From positions 9,132,979 to 9,196,978 of the forward strand of contig JAVDOI010000005.1 in NCBI GenBank assembly GCA_032191485.1: a stretch of 64,000 nucleotides of DNA. The letters run 5' to 3'. Every line of letters starts with the position of its first letter. Positions within the stretch are counted from its first letter, which is position 1. The DNA is from Leptoclinus maculatus (Eukaryota; Chordata; Actinopteri; Perciformes; Stichaeidae). Positions 1 to 11,900 of the stretch are shown here, piece by piece. A program made the position numbers and the translations under genes. Under the pieces are notes generated by a model. It saw only the letters and a list, made by a program, of their open reading frames with translations, was not told where the DNA came from and searched no databases.

Positions 1-339
1 AAACATTGTGTTGCACATAAAGTATCGTATATATAACGTATAAGAAAGGGAACACAGATGATACAGTAGCATAGCATAGCATAGCATAGCATAGCATAGC
101 ATAGCATAGCATAGCATAGCATAGAGAAAAGTCAACCAATAGACAAAACACATGCTACATGCTAACATTAGCATCCTGAGCTTCAAACCTGAATATTGTC
201 CTTCAGTTGTTTCATTTTCTTAAGCCTCTGATATAATGTCAAAGCTGTGAACACTAAGTTAACTAAGTTCTAAGTTAACATTCTAAAATGTGACTTGCTC
301 AGAGGGCTCGGTGTACTCACCCCCCTGTGAGCGTCTCAC
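1..339 (-). other. Intron downstream of the REKLES exon (partial)
   Basis: This stretch begins with the minus-strand splice donor (GTGAGA at 334-339) and runs off the window. It contains an ATAGC pentamer microsatellite (66-124) and otherwise AT-rich sequence with no recognisable exon. The next ARID3 exon must lie outside the window. Confidence 0.7.
66..124. repeat. Pentanucleotide microsatellite (ATAGC)n
   Basis: About 12 perfect copies of the 5-bp unit. It lies in an ARID3 intron. Confidence 0.95.
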
Positions 340-597
340 CTCTGTTGTTGAGTTTGATGTTGAGGGGCAGCTGGGTGGCCATCGCCAGCAGGTTCTGCTG
401 CAGGGCATGCTGCATGATCCTCTGCTGCTCCTCCGCCACCGTCATCATCTTCTTCTCCGGCGGTTCGCCGCTCTCCAGCTTCTCTCGGAGCTGTTCCAGG
501 GCCGCCGCCTGGGCGGCCACGGCCGCCGCGTGGTGGCCGCTGGGCGACATGGGGAGGGCCACCCGGCTGGGCAGGCAGCTGCCCAAGAGGGGCTCTT
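340..597 (-). CDS. arid3c: ARID3-family exon (REKLES region start), partial gene
   Basis: This is the most 3' coding exon visible (258 nt). On the minus strand it follows a pyrimidine-rich acceptor ending CAG (598-600) and ends at a GTGAGA donor (334-339). It enters with 2 nt completing a split codon and leaves in phase 1. The 85 encoded residues include an alanine-rich stretch, the hallmark REKLES hexapeptide, then EPPEKK and a helix rich in Gln (EEQQRIMQHALQQN). In ARID3 proteins the REKLES region mediates multimerisation, nuclear matrix association and nuclear export. The first residues complete an IKKEE motif begun in the preceding exon. The exon is GC-rich relative to its AT-rich surroundings, which is usual for fish coding exons. 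The remainder of the REKLES domain and the stop codon must lie before position 1. ARID3 membership is secure. ARID3C rather than ARID3A is a judgement from a few residues. Confidence 0.9.
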
Positions 598-1892
598 CTG
601 GGGAGAAAAAGACTATTAAGGAGGTGATATCTGTCTCTCCACGTCTTAACAGCTCCTCACAGTCTGAGAATATAGAAAATACTTTATCAGTAACTTTCAC
701 GTTCACTATTTTATCTTCGCTCTCATTGAAATGTACTCGTTTCTGTGAATATGTAAAATCGACATCTCTATCATCATAATGCATTCAGTTCATTTCCTTT
801 CATTCTCATGAGTTGGTTTTCAAAGGCTAACTTTTATTTTTAAAACAAAGTTGCATGTTGTAATGGACGCGCTCTTTCTTTTTTCAGCGTTCCATATTTA
901 TATATATATATATATATATAAATATACATATATATATATATATATATAAATATGTGTATATACATATACATATACATATATATATATATATATGTATATG
1001 GAGGGGTACCATCCACAACGTTTGCTCATGGAAACACAATAATAACCACGTAAAAGGAACTGAACTGAACTGCTTGTTGAAAACGTGACCAAAGATTCAG
1101 CTGACATGCTAATCTGTTACCACGTGGGGTAAATATGGTTTAGCATGGGCTGGTGTGTTTAACACTACAATAACTCTTCTTTAGACGTCTGATGTCTCCA
1201 TGGCACGCCACACAGATTAGTCCGCTGCTATTTTTCCTTCCTGTCATCAAAGTGCTCCCATGCTCTTCGTGGTGCATTAGTGTGTGTCGGAAGATATGAG
1301 GAAGTCCTGCAAGTTGCTTCCTCTTTGGGGGAAATGAGTTGCATGAGTATGAATGAAGAGCTATTGTGACATATATTTCTGACATGTGAACACACTGACT
1401 TCTTCTTCAGTGGCCGGGTAACAATCACGCAATAATCTCTGTAATACATCGTGAGGAACCTTTGACAGTATTCGTGAGGAGGAAATGAATCATCCTTCAG
1501 AGAGACAGAAACAGATTTAGGCCGTTTGCATCATAGCATGAATTCACTCATTTCCTCAGACCGTGCATGTTTGGTTCATTTCTGATTCCAATAAAGCTGA
1601 ATCTGATTCTGATGCTTATGTACCACATTATTGTTTGTAAAATGGTTTGTTGAAGAGTTGGTTCATACACGTTCTCTTATTTTCCTCTAGGAGCGTCCAG
1701 CACATAAATTCAGAAATACAGGCCAATTTTCAAAAAATAGCAAATAATGTCATGGTAAATTCAGTAAAATGTATATTAAGACAGCATTATTCCATTAGTA
1801 CGTTAAGAGAGTTTCTTCTTTTTAACAGATCTACTATTCTTCACCAAGTATTTCCAGTCACTTATACTTTGCCTTTTTGTTGAGGACTGTTA
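598..1892 (-). other. ARID3 intron, 3' part
   Basis: Intronic sequence between the exons at 340-597 and 2754-2998. It begins with the acceptor tract (TTTTTCTCCCCAG on the minus strand). An AT dinucleotide-type microsatellite lies at 897-991. The rest is AT-rich sequence with no coding signal; short open frames here lack homology I recognise. Confidence 0.6.
897..991. repeat. TA-rich microsatellite
   Basis: Alternating TA with interspersed TATG/CATA variants over about 95 bp. It is strongly self-complementary and therefore hairpin-prone. Confidence 0.9.
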
Positions 1893-2568
1893 AGTCTGGT
1901 TGTATAGAAATCTATGATAAAAGGACTCTACTTCTCTCTTGATTTATCACTTCAGTTAACATCGTAAAAGAAGATAGAGAGACCAAAGCAACTACCAAGA
2001 CACATAAAACGAGTACAAAGAGACAGAAAATGACCACAAATAGATGCAAAACCATGACAAAGAGATACAAAACAATTACAAAAAGATAGAAAATGACCAC
2101 AATGAGGGAAAAAACAACTAAAAAGAGACACAAAACAACTACAAAGAGACTCAAAACTACATCATAGAGATGCAAACGACAACAAAGAGATTAAAAACGA
2201 CTTCATAGACACAAAACTACTACAAATAAATGCAAAAGGACTACAAAGAGACAGAAAATGACCACAATGCGGGACAAAACAACTACAAAGACATTTAAAA
2301 CGACTTAATAGAGATGCAAACGACTACAAAGAGACTTAAAACGACTTCAGAGACACAAAACAACTACAAAAATACACAAAATAAACAAAGAGTCTGTGTG
2401 TCTTGCTCAGTTGTAGGAGAGCAGTGCATGTCTGGTTGCAAGAAACCAAGATGGCGACGGCCAAAAACCAAGATGGCGACAGCCAAAATGCCAAAACCCA
2501 ACACCGTATTCCACAAACCAATGGACGACCTCACAGTGACTCTGTCCACTTCTTAAATACAGTCTTTG
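1893..2568 (+). repeat. Interspersed repeat family E, copy E1, with internal minisatellite
   Basis: The left part (1893-1965, with the motif GTATAGAAATCTATGA) and the right part (2400-2568, with CAAGATGGCGAC and a terminal CTTAAATACAGTCTTTG) match the other E copies. Between them, the usual middle of the family is replaced by degenerate 15-30-bp repeats of ACTACAAAGAGACA type (about 1970-2395). The family lacks any coding capacity I can see and is probably a non-autonomous DNA transposon, but its class was not determined. Confidence 0.7.
1970..2395 (+). repeat. Degenerate minisatellite of ACTACAAAGAGAC-type units
   Basis: Roughly 18-20 imperfect units such as CAAAACAACTACAAAGAGAC and AAAATGACCACAAT occur in tandem. 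The units vary in length and sequence, so the array is old. It sits inside E copy E1. Confidence 0.8.
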
Positions 2569-2753
2569 ATTAAAAGCCGACCAGGAAAAGAGGGCAAAAT
2601 ACCAATTCATCCATGTGAAATATCTGCGTGTAGAGTTTCTTAGAAAGTGTCTTAACTCTCCTGAAGTAGAACCAGCTTCAATCAGTGATTGAATGAAAAC
2701 AGTGCTTTTGTTGAGAAGAGGAAGTGAGCATGTCTTGTGTAGTCGTATGTTAC

Positions 2754-2998
2754 CTTTCTTGATCACAGGCACCTGGGAGATATGGCCACTGTTGTGAGTG
2801 GCCATCGATAGGTGGGACATGTGCATCTTTGGTGAGGACAGGAGGGAGGGGGGGCCCACGGGAGAGTAGTTGAAGATGGCGGAGCCGTAGCTCTGCCGGC
2901 GGCCTTCCCGCCGGTTGCTGTCGATAGCTGCCTGAAGCTCACCGGGGGAGCTCAGTCCCCGCTTTTCACATTCATATGGGTAGAGGTACTTCATATAC
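2754..2998 (-). CDS. arid3c: ARID3-family exon (end of extended ARID domain and linker)
   Basis: A 245-nt exon. Its minus-strand acceptor ends CAG (2999-3001) and its donor reads AAAG then GTAACA. The first base completes the Gln codon split with the exon at 4917-5100, giving ...TLRTQ-YMKYLYPYECE..., the conserved junction at the end of the ARID core. The following ELQAAIDSNRREGRRQ segment is the C-terminal extension unique to ARID3 (extended ARID) proteins. The Tyr-containing YPYE excludes ARID3B, which normally has YAYE. The SSPGEL and RRQSY residues favour ARID3C over ARID3A. After about residue 40 comes a Ser/Pro/His-rich, poorly conserved linker ending IKK, whose acidic partner residues come from the next exon. 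Role: sequence-specific binding of AT-rich DNA in the nucleus. Confidence 0.93.
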
Positions 2999-3662
2999 CT
3001 GCGGGGAAGAAGACATCAACGATTTACCAGGCTTTTTGTCTCATATTGTCAATCAATCAAATCAGTCGGTCTTTGCGGGCTGGGAGTGGGATCCTTGGGT
3101 TCCTTGAATGACCATTCAAACAATATCTGTCAAATCATTTCTTGGGTTCACCTGAAAAAATGAAACGGTTTTAATTCCATTTTAATTATTTTGGTTTCAA
3201 GCACTGAGCACAATTTACAAATGATAAAACAATCGTTCCTCTGTCCACATCCTCACCCAAAGCCACAGCGCTTCTAACGGCGTGACAGCTGCATGTCTCC
3301 ATCCCTTTTATCCCAAATAGGATCTGCAGCATGGCCCTCTGCCATGGCTGCAATCTGTGCATTAATATGCATTTAAGCTTTCTCCAGTGAGCTGATTTCT
3401 TAATGGTTCTACAACAAAAGACTGCGGAGCGGGAGAGTAGCATTGAAATGGGACGGTGAAAGACGAGAGCATTAACACGGACCCTGACCCTCTAATTTAA
3501 AATGATTTCATCCAAAGTGTGATGGAAAGTGAAACTAACACAAAGAAGCCTCTACAAGTCTGAATACGTTCGTCTCCACTGCTGAACATTTGAGTATTTG
3601 CTGAATTCAGACACATTTGTGCTGTGAGGGAAAGCTTTGTCTGCCTGTCCTCCTAGTCCTGT

Positions 3663-3663
<1 letters not shown>

Positions 3664-3712
<49 letters not shown>
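3664..3712. repeat. (CA)n microsatellite
   Basis: An uninterrupted CA dinucleotide tract of about 24 units. Confidence 0.97.
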
Positions 3713-3714
<2 letters not shown>

Positions 3715-4149
3715 TATACACAAACAAATAAAATAATGCAAAGTCACGAGCAACACAGCATCCTCTATAACCAACGCTTATATCAGTAAGCTATGTCTAA
3801 ATGAGGTGTGATGACTGATGTCATTGCACACGTTACATGCAGGACTCATGGAGCACCGTGCCTGTGACTGGTCCTATGATATCATACCAAAATCTTATTC
3901 CTCTTTTTTTCTCCTGTGAAAGTCCAGCAACACATGTCATTTTTGGCATACAGTCTTTTCAATATGAACTTCTGTCTTCACAGGAAACAACTTGGTTTTG
4001 GTTAAAATAAGTACGGAAGTTACTTCAGCAGCCTTCGTTATCTTATCACTAAATATGTGATCATTTGCATGAATTTCCATAACCAAAATCTGAACATTGG
4101 AAGAAGCCAGGTTTAAAGTTCTTGTTTCATTTTGTTGACGTATTAGAGT

Positions 4150-4430
4150 CAATAGGGTAAAGAAATGAACTCATAGATATCACCATGAAACTTCACCACT
4201 TCATTACTCACATTAAGACAATTATGTTTTGTATTACAAGTTTTGTGAAATGTCATGCTTAAATATGCAAATGAGGCACTTTTGGTAAATTTAGGAGAAA
4301 TCTACAGACACAAATAGACAAAGTAGTAAAATAAACACCTCCATGTGTAGTTTGGATATTTTCCCGTAGTCTGAAAGAAGACGTGACATGGAAGCTAAAT
4401 AGCACAGAATGTTTTAGGCTGTAGAGCCTC
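4150..4430 (+). repeat. Interspersed repeat family J, copy J1
   Basis: Contains CATGAAACTTCACCACTT, TTGTATTACAAGTTTT, AATATGCAAATGAG and ACATGGAAGCTAAATAG. The same blocks recur in reverse orientation at 58580-58835 and, in part, at 54225-54365. No open frame or clear terminal repeats were recognised. Confidence 0.65.
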
Positions 4431-4916
4431 AAGTCATCTGAAGCTCCTCTGAGGGGTCACACTGCACATAAACCTTTAAGATGTATTTTAACTGATTCCT
4501 TAAGTCCCAGAAAGGTTTATATCAGAAGAAGAAGAAGACACAAGGTTAACATAGTCCTTACTAAACAATAATGTTTTCCACTTTACTGTTAGGAGACGGG
4601 ACCGTGAGCTGAGAAATCATGTGGAAACGCTGAGACTCCAGATTTAATGCCAAGCCATCTATAAGGCGATAATTACTATGAATCACAGCGAGGACCACAC
4701 CGCTGCTGCAGGAAATGAAGACGACTGTGCTTTTCACCAGCCTGGGCACGTACAAAGCATCATATTTTAATCACAGCGGGTGAATCAAAGCAACAGAAGG
4801 CCTGACCCAAAACACCCCACTCATGGAGCACTTGTGGCCGGCCGGGTGTTAGGAGGAGGAGTGTGAGCGCAGGGTTATCAGTCATCTCAGGGGTTATCTT
4901 CTGTGCTCGTACTCAC

Positions 4917-5100
4917 TGCGTTCGGAGAGTGAAAGCTGCACTGGTGATGGAGGTAGGGAGGTTAAGGCCTTTGGTGATCTCGCGCCATATTTTCTTATTG
5001 ATGACCTCCACTAAGCCGCCCTTTTCCGTGACGAGCTTGTAGAGCATGTAGAGATCCAACACCTGCTTGGCCATGATAGGAATCCGATTCACTGGAGTCC
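4917..5100 (-). CDS. arid3c: ARID3-family exon (core of ARID DNA-binding domain)
   Basis: A 184-nt exon encoding about 61 residues, from TPVNRIPIMAKQ through WREITKGLNLPTSITSAAF to LRTQ. This is the central helix-turn-helix part of the ARID fold that inserts into the major groove of AT-rich DNA. The minus-strand acceptor is TTTCTGCAG (5101-5109) and the donor is GTGAGT (4911-4916). The first two bases complete a Gly codon begun in the exon at 15319-15391 (QKRG-TPVNR), and the last two begin the Gln codon completed at 2998. All conserved hydrophobic and Trp positions of the family are present, with no frameshift or stop, so the gene looks intact here. Residues DLYMLYKLVTEKGG and KKIWRE are compatible with ARID3C. 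Confidence 0.95.
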
Positions 5101-6276
5101 CTGCAGAAAGCAAACACAATATCCGCAATCAATCCCATTAACTTTGGTTCCTCCCGTCGATGGGCTGCTGCGGCGTCTTATAAGGCCAATTTATCTCAAG
5201 CCGGTCAAATATCTGACAGCTCTGTTAACGGCAGGAAATATAACTTCAAAAAAGTTTGAAATGTCTCGACCAATGGCAACAGCCTCATTGATTGTAAATG
5301 TATTATTTTTATGACATCTTAAAGGAAACTTTAATTACGTAAGAAAACAAACGATCACAAAATATACATATCAGGCATTAAATAAAGTCAAAGGTAATTA
5401 ACATGGGAATGAAATAACAACTGGACCGCAGATGAATTAGCCTGGACCCGTTTAAAACCCACAAATACTATCGGTGGAAAAATGGGAGGTAATCTTTGAT
5501 TAATGACTGCCAGCCCGCCCCCTTATTAACAAAATAAAGGGAGTCAGACAATCATTTTCATTTGCAATTTAATGTCGGGCAATAAAGAGAGAACGGCCGG
5601 CTCTTTGTGAGGATTCCAAAGTGGTTGACCCTGAGATAATTAACCTGCATTTTGCTGATAGAGTTCCATTGTGCCCATCGGATTTACCATAATAGCGATC
5701 GATAGCCACAGAAATATAGTGCAAACAACAGCAGCGGGGCCCATACAGTGCGCAGGGGAGGGGGGGCGGGGGGTCTCTGAAGTATCGTCTGAGGTGGTAA
5801 AACCACATCAATTAAGGCCAGTAATTACTGCTTCATTTCGCAGCGCTGGCATGTGGACAGATGAGACACTATTAAAACAGGAGATTGATGTTCCCCCTCT
5901 CTACACAATGTGAAGCTGCAGCGCCTCAACGTCGCTCTTTGGTGAAGAAAGTGCAGGAGAGGCTTGATTTGAGACAAAAAAATAAAAAAAATGAGGCAGG
6001 TAATGAATTAACCTTCACAAACAGGTTTATGAGTCGGTCCAAAGAACTGACAGGGAGACAAAGCTCAACATAACAAATCTGATCTTGTGAGAAAGTTCTA
6101 CTGATCATATGACCATATATTGCAATCTTTTTGTTACGAGCTGTACAAGTAAATGCTGAGTGTTTTTTTTCACATAAAGAAAGTCAAGGTGAAACCCTGA
6201 CAATGACCTACTTCATATACAGAACACCAGTTTTTAGTCCAAAGTGGCCCTGCAGTCCCTCAACTGGCCACCTGAA
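5101..6276 (-). other. ARID3 intron, non-repetitive island
   Basis: Directly upstream of the ARID core exon on the minus strand. From about 5430 to 5890 the sequence is non-repetitive, of mixed composition, and rich in TAAT/ATTA cores with a GATAATTAACC segment. It looks unlike the surrounding AT-rich transposon debris and could be a conserved regulatory element, but nothing in the sequence proves this. Confidence 0.3.
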
Positions 6277-6626
6277 GAGTGAAGAGTGAAGCCAAAGCTT
6301 CATGTGTTAAAGCTGCATTCTCTCTAGTGTCCACCAGGGGGCGACTCCTCTGGTTGTATAGAAGTCTATGAGAAAATGACTCTACTTCTCTCTTGATTTA
6401 TTACCTCAGTAAACATTGTAAACATGAGTTTATGGTCTCAATCTCTAGTTTCAAGTCTTCTTCAATACAGCATGATGTTCATTTAGTAAGTTATGGTCAA
6501 GATGGCCACGGGCGTAATCCAAGATGGTGACAGTCAAAATGCCGAACATGAGGCTTCATAACATCAGTCCATAAACCGATGGATGACGTCACGATGACTA
6601 TGTCCACTTCTGATATAAAGTCTGTG
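6277..6626 (+). repeat. Interspersed repeat family E, copy E2
   Basis: Contains the family blocks CACCAGGGGGCGACTCCTCT, TATAGAAGTCTATGAGAAAA and CAGCATGATGTTCATTTAGT, then CAAGATGGTGAC and a terminal CTGATATAAAGTCTGTG. The internal GGGCGGGGCTACAC block found in other copies is missing. A fragment like the interior of variant copy E8 follows at about 6640-6990. Confidence 0.8.
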
Positions 6627-7227
6627 GTTAAAGTTCAATAGACCATGTTAAAACAACCTTACAGCAGACATGAACATGTTTACAGTTTGGTATACAGTAC
6701 TGTCAATGTTTATATAACTCTCCCGTTCAATGTATATTAATGGCTTAAAGTTATGCATTATGAAGTGCAAGGAGGCTTTGAGTAACAGGTCACTATCACA
6801 AGGATAGACACTTGTTACATTCTTCCTGTTAGCATTTTGTTTTAAGTCAGAATAATCCCAATTAAAATCACAGTTAATGTGAATGACGGATGCATGGGAG
6901 TCTACGGAGCAGAGCCGGATGGTTAATAATAATAATAAGGACCCTGGTCAGAGCTGACCGAAGCTACGCTGTGATTTGCCAGTCTGCGTTCGAGGGGCGG
7001 GATTTAGCCAAGGTGTTTGTTGTCTTTATACTGTACATTTATTCATTTCACTGTATATCTCGTGAATTTGGTGCTTAACTAAAATTGTAATCATATAAAC
7101 TAAAAGTACCTTAACTTCACACTGAGCCAGACTTTAGCTAAAAACTTAACAAATATATTTGTCTTGTTTAAAAAACAAACCCCCAGAACATACACTTTGA
7201 AAAAAACAGTTGTGGTTTTGGTAGCGT

Positions 7228-8908
7228 ACAGTTCTACAGTTCTACAGTTCTACAGTACTACAGTTCTACAGTACTACAGTTCTACAGTTCTTCAGTACTA
7301 CAGTTCTACAGTTCTACAGTTCTACAGTTCTACAGTACTACAGTTCTACAGTTCTACAGTACTACAGTTCTACAGTTCTACAGTACTACAGTTCTACAGT
7401 ACTACAGTTCTACAGTACTACAGTTCTACAGTTCTACAGTTCTACAGGTCTACAGTACTACAGTTCTACAGTTCTACAGTACTACAGTTCTACAGTTCTA
7501 CAGTTCTTCAGTTCTACAGTTCTACAGTTCTACAGTTCTACAGTACTACAGTTCTACAGTTCTTCAGTTCTTCAGTTCTACAGTTCTTCAGTTCTACAGT
7601 TCTACAGTTCTACAGTTCTTCAGTTCTTCAGTTCTTCAGTTCTACAGTTCTACAGTACTACAGTTCTACAGTTCTTCAGTACTACAGTTCTACAGTTCTA
7701 CAGTACTACAGTTCTACAGTTCTACAGTACTACAGTTCTACAGTACTACAGTTCTACAGTTCTACAGTACTACAGTTCTACAGTTCTACAGTTCTACAGT
7801 ACTACAGTTCTACAGTTCTACAGTACTACAGTTCTACAGTACTACAGTACTACAGTTCTACAGTACTACAGTTCTACAGTTCTACAGTACTACAGTTCTA
7901 CAGTACTACAGTTCTACAGTTCTACAGTTCTACAGTACTACAGTTCTACAGTTCTACAGTACTACAGTTCTACAGTACTACAGTACTACAGTTCTACAGT
8001 ACTACAGTACTACAGTTCTACAGTACTACAGTTCTACAGTACTACAGTACTACAGTTCTACAGTACTACAGTTCTACAGTTCTACAGTACTACAGTTCTA
8101 CAGTTCTACAGTTCTTCAGTTCTACAGTTCTACAGTACTACAGTTCTACAGTTCTACAGTACTACAGTTCTACAGTTCTACAGTTCTACAGTTCTACAGT
8201 ACTACAGTTCTACAGTTCTACAGTACTACAGTTCTACAGTTCTACAGTACTACAGTTCTACAGTACTACAGTTCTACAGTACTACAGTTCTACAGTTCTA
8301 CAGTTCTACAGGTCTACAGTACTACAGTTCTACAGTTCTACAGTACTACAGTTCTACAGTTCTACAGTTCTTCAGTTCTACAGTTCTACAGTTCTACAGT
8401 TCTACAGTACTACAGTTCTACAGTTCTTCAGTTCTTCAGTTCTACAGTTCTTCAGTTCTACAGTTCTACAGTTCTACAGTTCTTCAGTTCTTCAGTTCTT
8501 CAGTTCTACAGTTCTACAGTACTACAGTTCTACAGTTCTTCAGTACTACAGTTCTACAGTTCTACAGTACTACAGTTCTACAGTTCTACAGTACTACAGT
8601 TCTACAGTACTACAGTTCTACAGTTCTACAGTACTACAGTTCTACAGTTCTACAGTTCTACAGTACTACAGTTCTACAGTTCTACAGTACTACAGTTCTA
8701 CAGTACTACAGTACTACAGTTCTACAGTACTACAGTTCTACAGTTCTACAGTACTACAGTTCTACAGTTCTACAGTTCTACAGTTCTTCAGTTCTACAGT
8801 TCTACAGTTCTTCAGTTCTACAGTACTACAGTACTACAGTTCTACAGTTCTACAGTTCTACAGTTCTACAGTACTACAGTTCTTCAGTACTACAGTTCTT
8901 CAGTACTA
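7228..8908 (+). repeat. 8-bp minisatellite array (TTCTACAG / TACTACAG / TTCTTCAG)
   Basis: About 210 tandem 8-bp units over 1681 bp. Variation is almost limited to the first two bases (TT or TA) and the fifth base (A or T). Because 8 is not a multiple of 3, the unit cycles through all frames every 24 bp and gives a 604-residue open frame (7164-8978) of the eight-residue period VLQFYSST. This is a repeat artefact, not a gene. A rare variant (ACAGGTCTAC) occurs twice, 864 bp apart (GG at 7447 and 8311), and the variant pattern around it is the same in both places. Confidence 0.97.
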
Positions 8909-11900
8909 TTGTGTGATACAGAACCAGCACCAGAGATCCTCAGCCTCCACGCTCCTGCTTCATCTTTATGATCACTGATTATAATGTGCGTCCGTGCTGA
9001 TCTGTAAAACTATTATTTTGTTGAAGACACAATAGCCAACCAAACAAGGATTGAGGCAATAAATAAAAGCCTCAGCCTTTGTCTGACAGAATCTGAGGAG
9101 AGACAAGCCTCTTAAAACAAGATTTATGTGCTTTCAATACCGAGGGTGATGTATTTGTCTCTCTGATTCCCTGAAAGAGATATAAGGAATAAAAGAGTGA
9201 GGATGGAGGCCTTTTGTCAGCACAAACTATCTCATCAGGCCATGTATCATTATGACAATGAGCAATGGTGGACAAGGTGGAAGAAATCCACTTTGCTCGG
9301 AGTCTAACAGTCGTCTTCCGTTAATCCCTCAGCTGCGAGGAGCAGGGGAGTTTGTAATTGGAACAATGTGGAGCATCAGGGGCTGTGGTAGTGCAGTAAT
9401 CATCTTTATGCTTGGCTTCATCGCTGAAGCGCTCACTTTGCACCTCCGAGCCAATAATGGGATGAGATTTTCTCCTCCTCATTGACTTTACTCTTTTAAC
9501 CCATGAAATGAACGATTAATGCAGCGTCACGGGGGAAGCCGACTGTTTATCTACCTCTGTTCAACTAGGAGGAGAAGGGTGGAACACACGCACCGTCGGT
9601 CATCACCGGATTTCTTCTGGTCAACAAATTCCATGAAAACCCAAACCAATAATGGATTTAGCATTGTGTATATACCAGAGTATATACCATATATCTTATA
9701 ATGTCAGAGTGATAGTGGGTTAGCAGCGACCATGTGTCCCATGTTCAGCACCAATCGTATGAGGAAATGTTGATGAGTGACAATATGCCGATCAGGTATC
9801 TGGTACCATTATTTCGATAGATATATATGTATTATATTATATTATGTATGTTGTATGTATTTATTGATACATTTCGTTTTACAAAGTGAGGAAAGGCTCA
9901 AGACTTACACACCATGTGTGGTGTACAGTTGATTCATTTAACACCGGTATCTGATCGGTACTTAGTCCCCCTGACACCCACAGAGCTGGTATCGGGACCT
10001 ACAAAGTCAGATTGGTGCAGCCCTAGTAGTTGATCATAGAGTTCAACAGTGACTGACCGCTTGTTGAACAGCTCAAGTTCTGGAAGTGGATTAATTCACT
10101 GCATTAACGTTTAATTAAGGAAATCGTTCTCTACAGAGTGTTAAGCACGGGACGAAGCAAACCAACCAAGATGAATGGTGAACAGAAAACATTTACTTTG
10201 GAGCCCAAAAAACCTTGAACTACTCGAGAACTACTCATCCCATAAACCATTGCAAATGCGACTAGCTTTCTCTGGAAACAAGCCCGTACCCTCAACATGT
10301 CCATGGTAACAAGGAGCTCCACCAATCAGGATTGTGGGTAGTGTACACCGCGTTAAACATGGTAATAGCATTAATTGGTTGCCGGTTAACGGTTAAAAGG
10401 TAATTATTGACTTTCCTACTTTTAACTGAGCAGAATAACAAGACGTTTAGAGAAACAGATATGACCAATAAGTCATAGATAAGTCCAATTATCAGCTAAA
10501 CTGTGTTGGAAATGCAAAACTGTGCATTGTGTCAAATTGAAAAAGTGTGTAATTTTCTGATTTCATCTGTAAAAGAAGTTGTTGCCCCACTATTTATTTG
10601 ACCTGGAATGTATATAACTCACAGTGGGTAGCATGATTTCTGTTTCTGTTATTATCAATACCGATAACAAGACACACTCTGCTCCTGTAATGTAATGTAT
10701 TATCCATCTAACCAAAGTACTCACATGTCGACTGTAACCGGAACACAAGCAGCTGTACAAGAACATCGCTGAAAAACAATGTGTGGAAACTCCAAATACA
10801 GAAACATAAGATAATATGCTGAAATAGATAATACATAACTAAATGAACACAGACTTGAGCAGTTGCAGAACTTAAAGAGCAACCTGTGCTAGCTGTGTGA
10901 AGACTCCACTAAAGAACCTCAGAGGTGAAAGATGCAGCAAAGTTCAGAGGAATATTTAGTGTCACGGAGATCGAAGACTCTTTTAAGGTAACTCTCAAGT
11001 AGCCTTTTCTTCTGCCACATAGTATTCTTAAGCAATTAGGTGGGGGACAAAAGTTGACTTATTTGAGAAAAAGTGCTGATGGTGGTCCTCAGAGATAATA
11101 ATCAATTAATAAGCACAGGCCGGGGGCAACAGTAAATCACCAACACACAAAGGAGGCCATCACAGCCATTGTCTGCTCTACTGTTGATGGAATCTCTCAT
11201 GTCTCGGCTTCCAACACTGAAAAACCATCACAAAGGTGTTCTCAACCATCTGCTGCATGTTTCAAGCCGTTAATGTTTCCCTGACAAGAGAAAATATGTC
11301 TGAGAAATACTACCACAGCTGTCTACCCGTGAAACAAAGCTGAAGACTGAAGCGAAGCCCCTGAGTGAACTGTTGAGGGTTGTATTGCTCATGAATTCAA
11401 CATCTTTACTGATGCGATGCCAATTCCATCTTCTCCCCACGTATTATTTATTCATACCTCACTGCAGGGAACTCATTGGATTCATTTTCATGTAAGGTAA
11501 CGTGAGTCCAGGGATAGTGACAACACTACATTTCATAATTACATTGTCATAGCAATCATAATTCATTTTGAAAGATCAAGTCGGGCCTGATATTCTTAAT
11601 CAGGTCAGTATTGGTACCGATACCGACCTGAGTGATTGGATCGGTGCATCCTTCAACAATGCCAGACAGGGAAAGGATAATCTATTCAAACAGATTCTGG
11701 ATTCATATGCAGACTCACATGTATACTAAGTTCAAAACCTTCAATTAATTAGCAACATCAATCAATCAATCATGATAAGTAACTCAAGCTGTGTTCTGAC
11801 ATGGTTGCTCAGAAAGGAGATCCGATCAGTTCAATGTTCGATGAGATGATTAGCAGCCACGACAGCGTGTGGCTGGTATTGTTTTCACTTCGTAACTATG

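Larger units (their letters stand above)
2999..4916 (-). other. ARID3 intron with CA repeat and a family J fragment
   Basis: Intron between the exons at 2754-2998 and 4917-5100. It holds a (CA)n tract at 3664-3712, a family J fragment (4150-4430) and a short GAA run near 4527. No other gene-like sequence was seen. The non-repeat portions near 4560-4900 have no recognisable coding potential. Confidence 0.6.

Noticed and set aside
1912..2175. 87-codon minus frame rich in Leu/Val/Phe, membrane-like
   Set aside because: Arises from the degenerate ACTACAAAGAGAC repeats read on the reverse strand; no start context or homology.
7164..8978. 604-codon open frame with VLQFYSST repeats
   Set aside because: Produced entirely by the 8-bp array: the unit has no stop in one 24-bp cycle. 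No non-repeat domain, and the flanks are ordinary intron.
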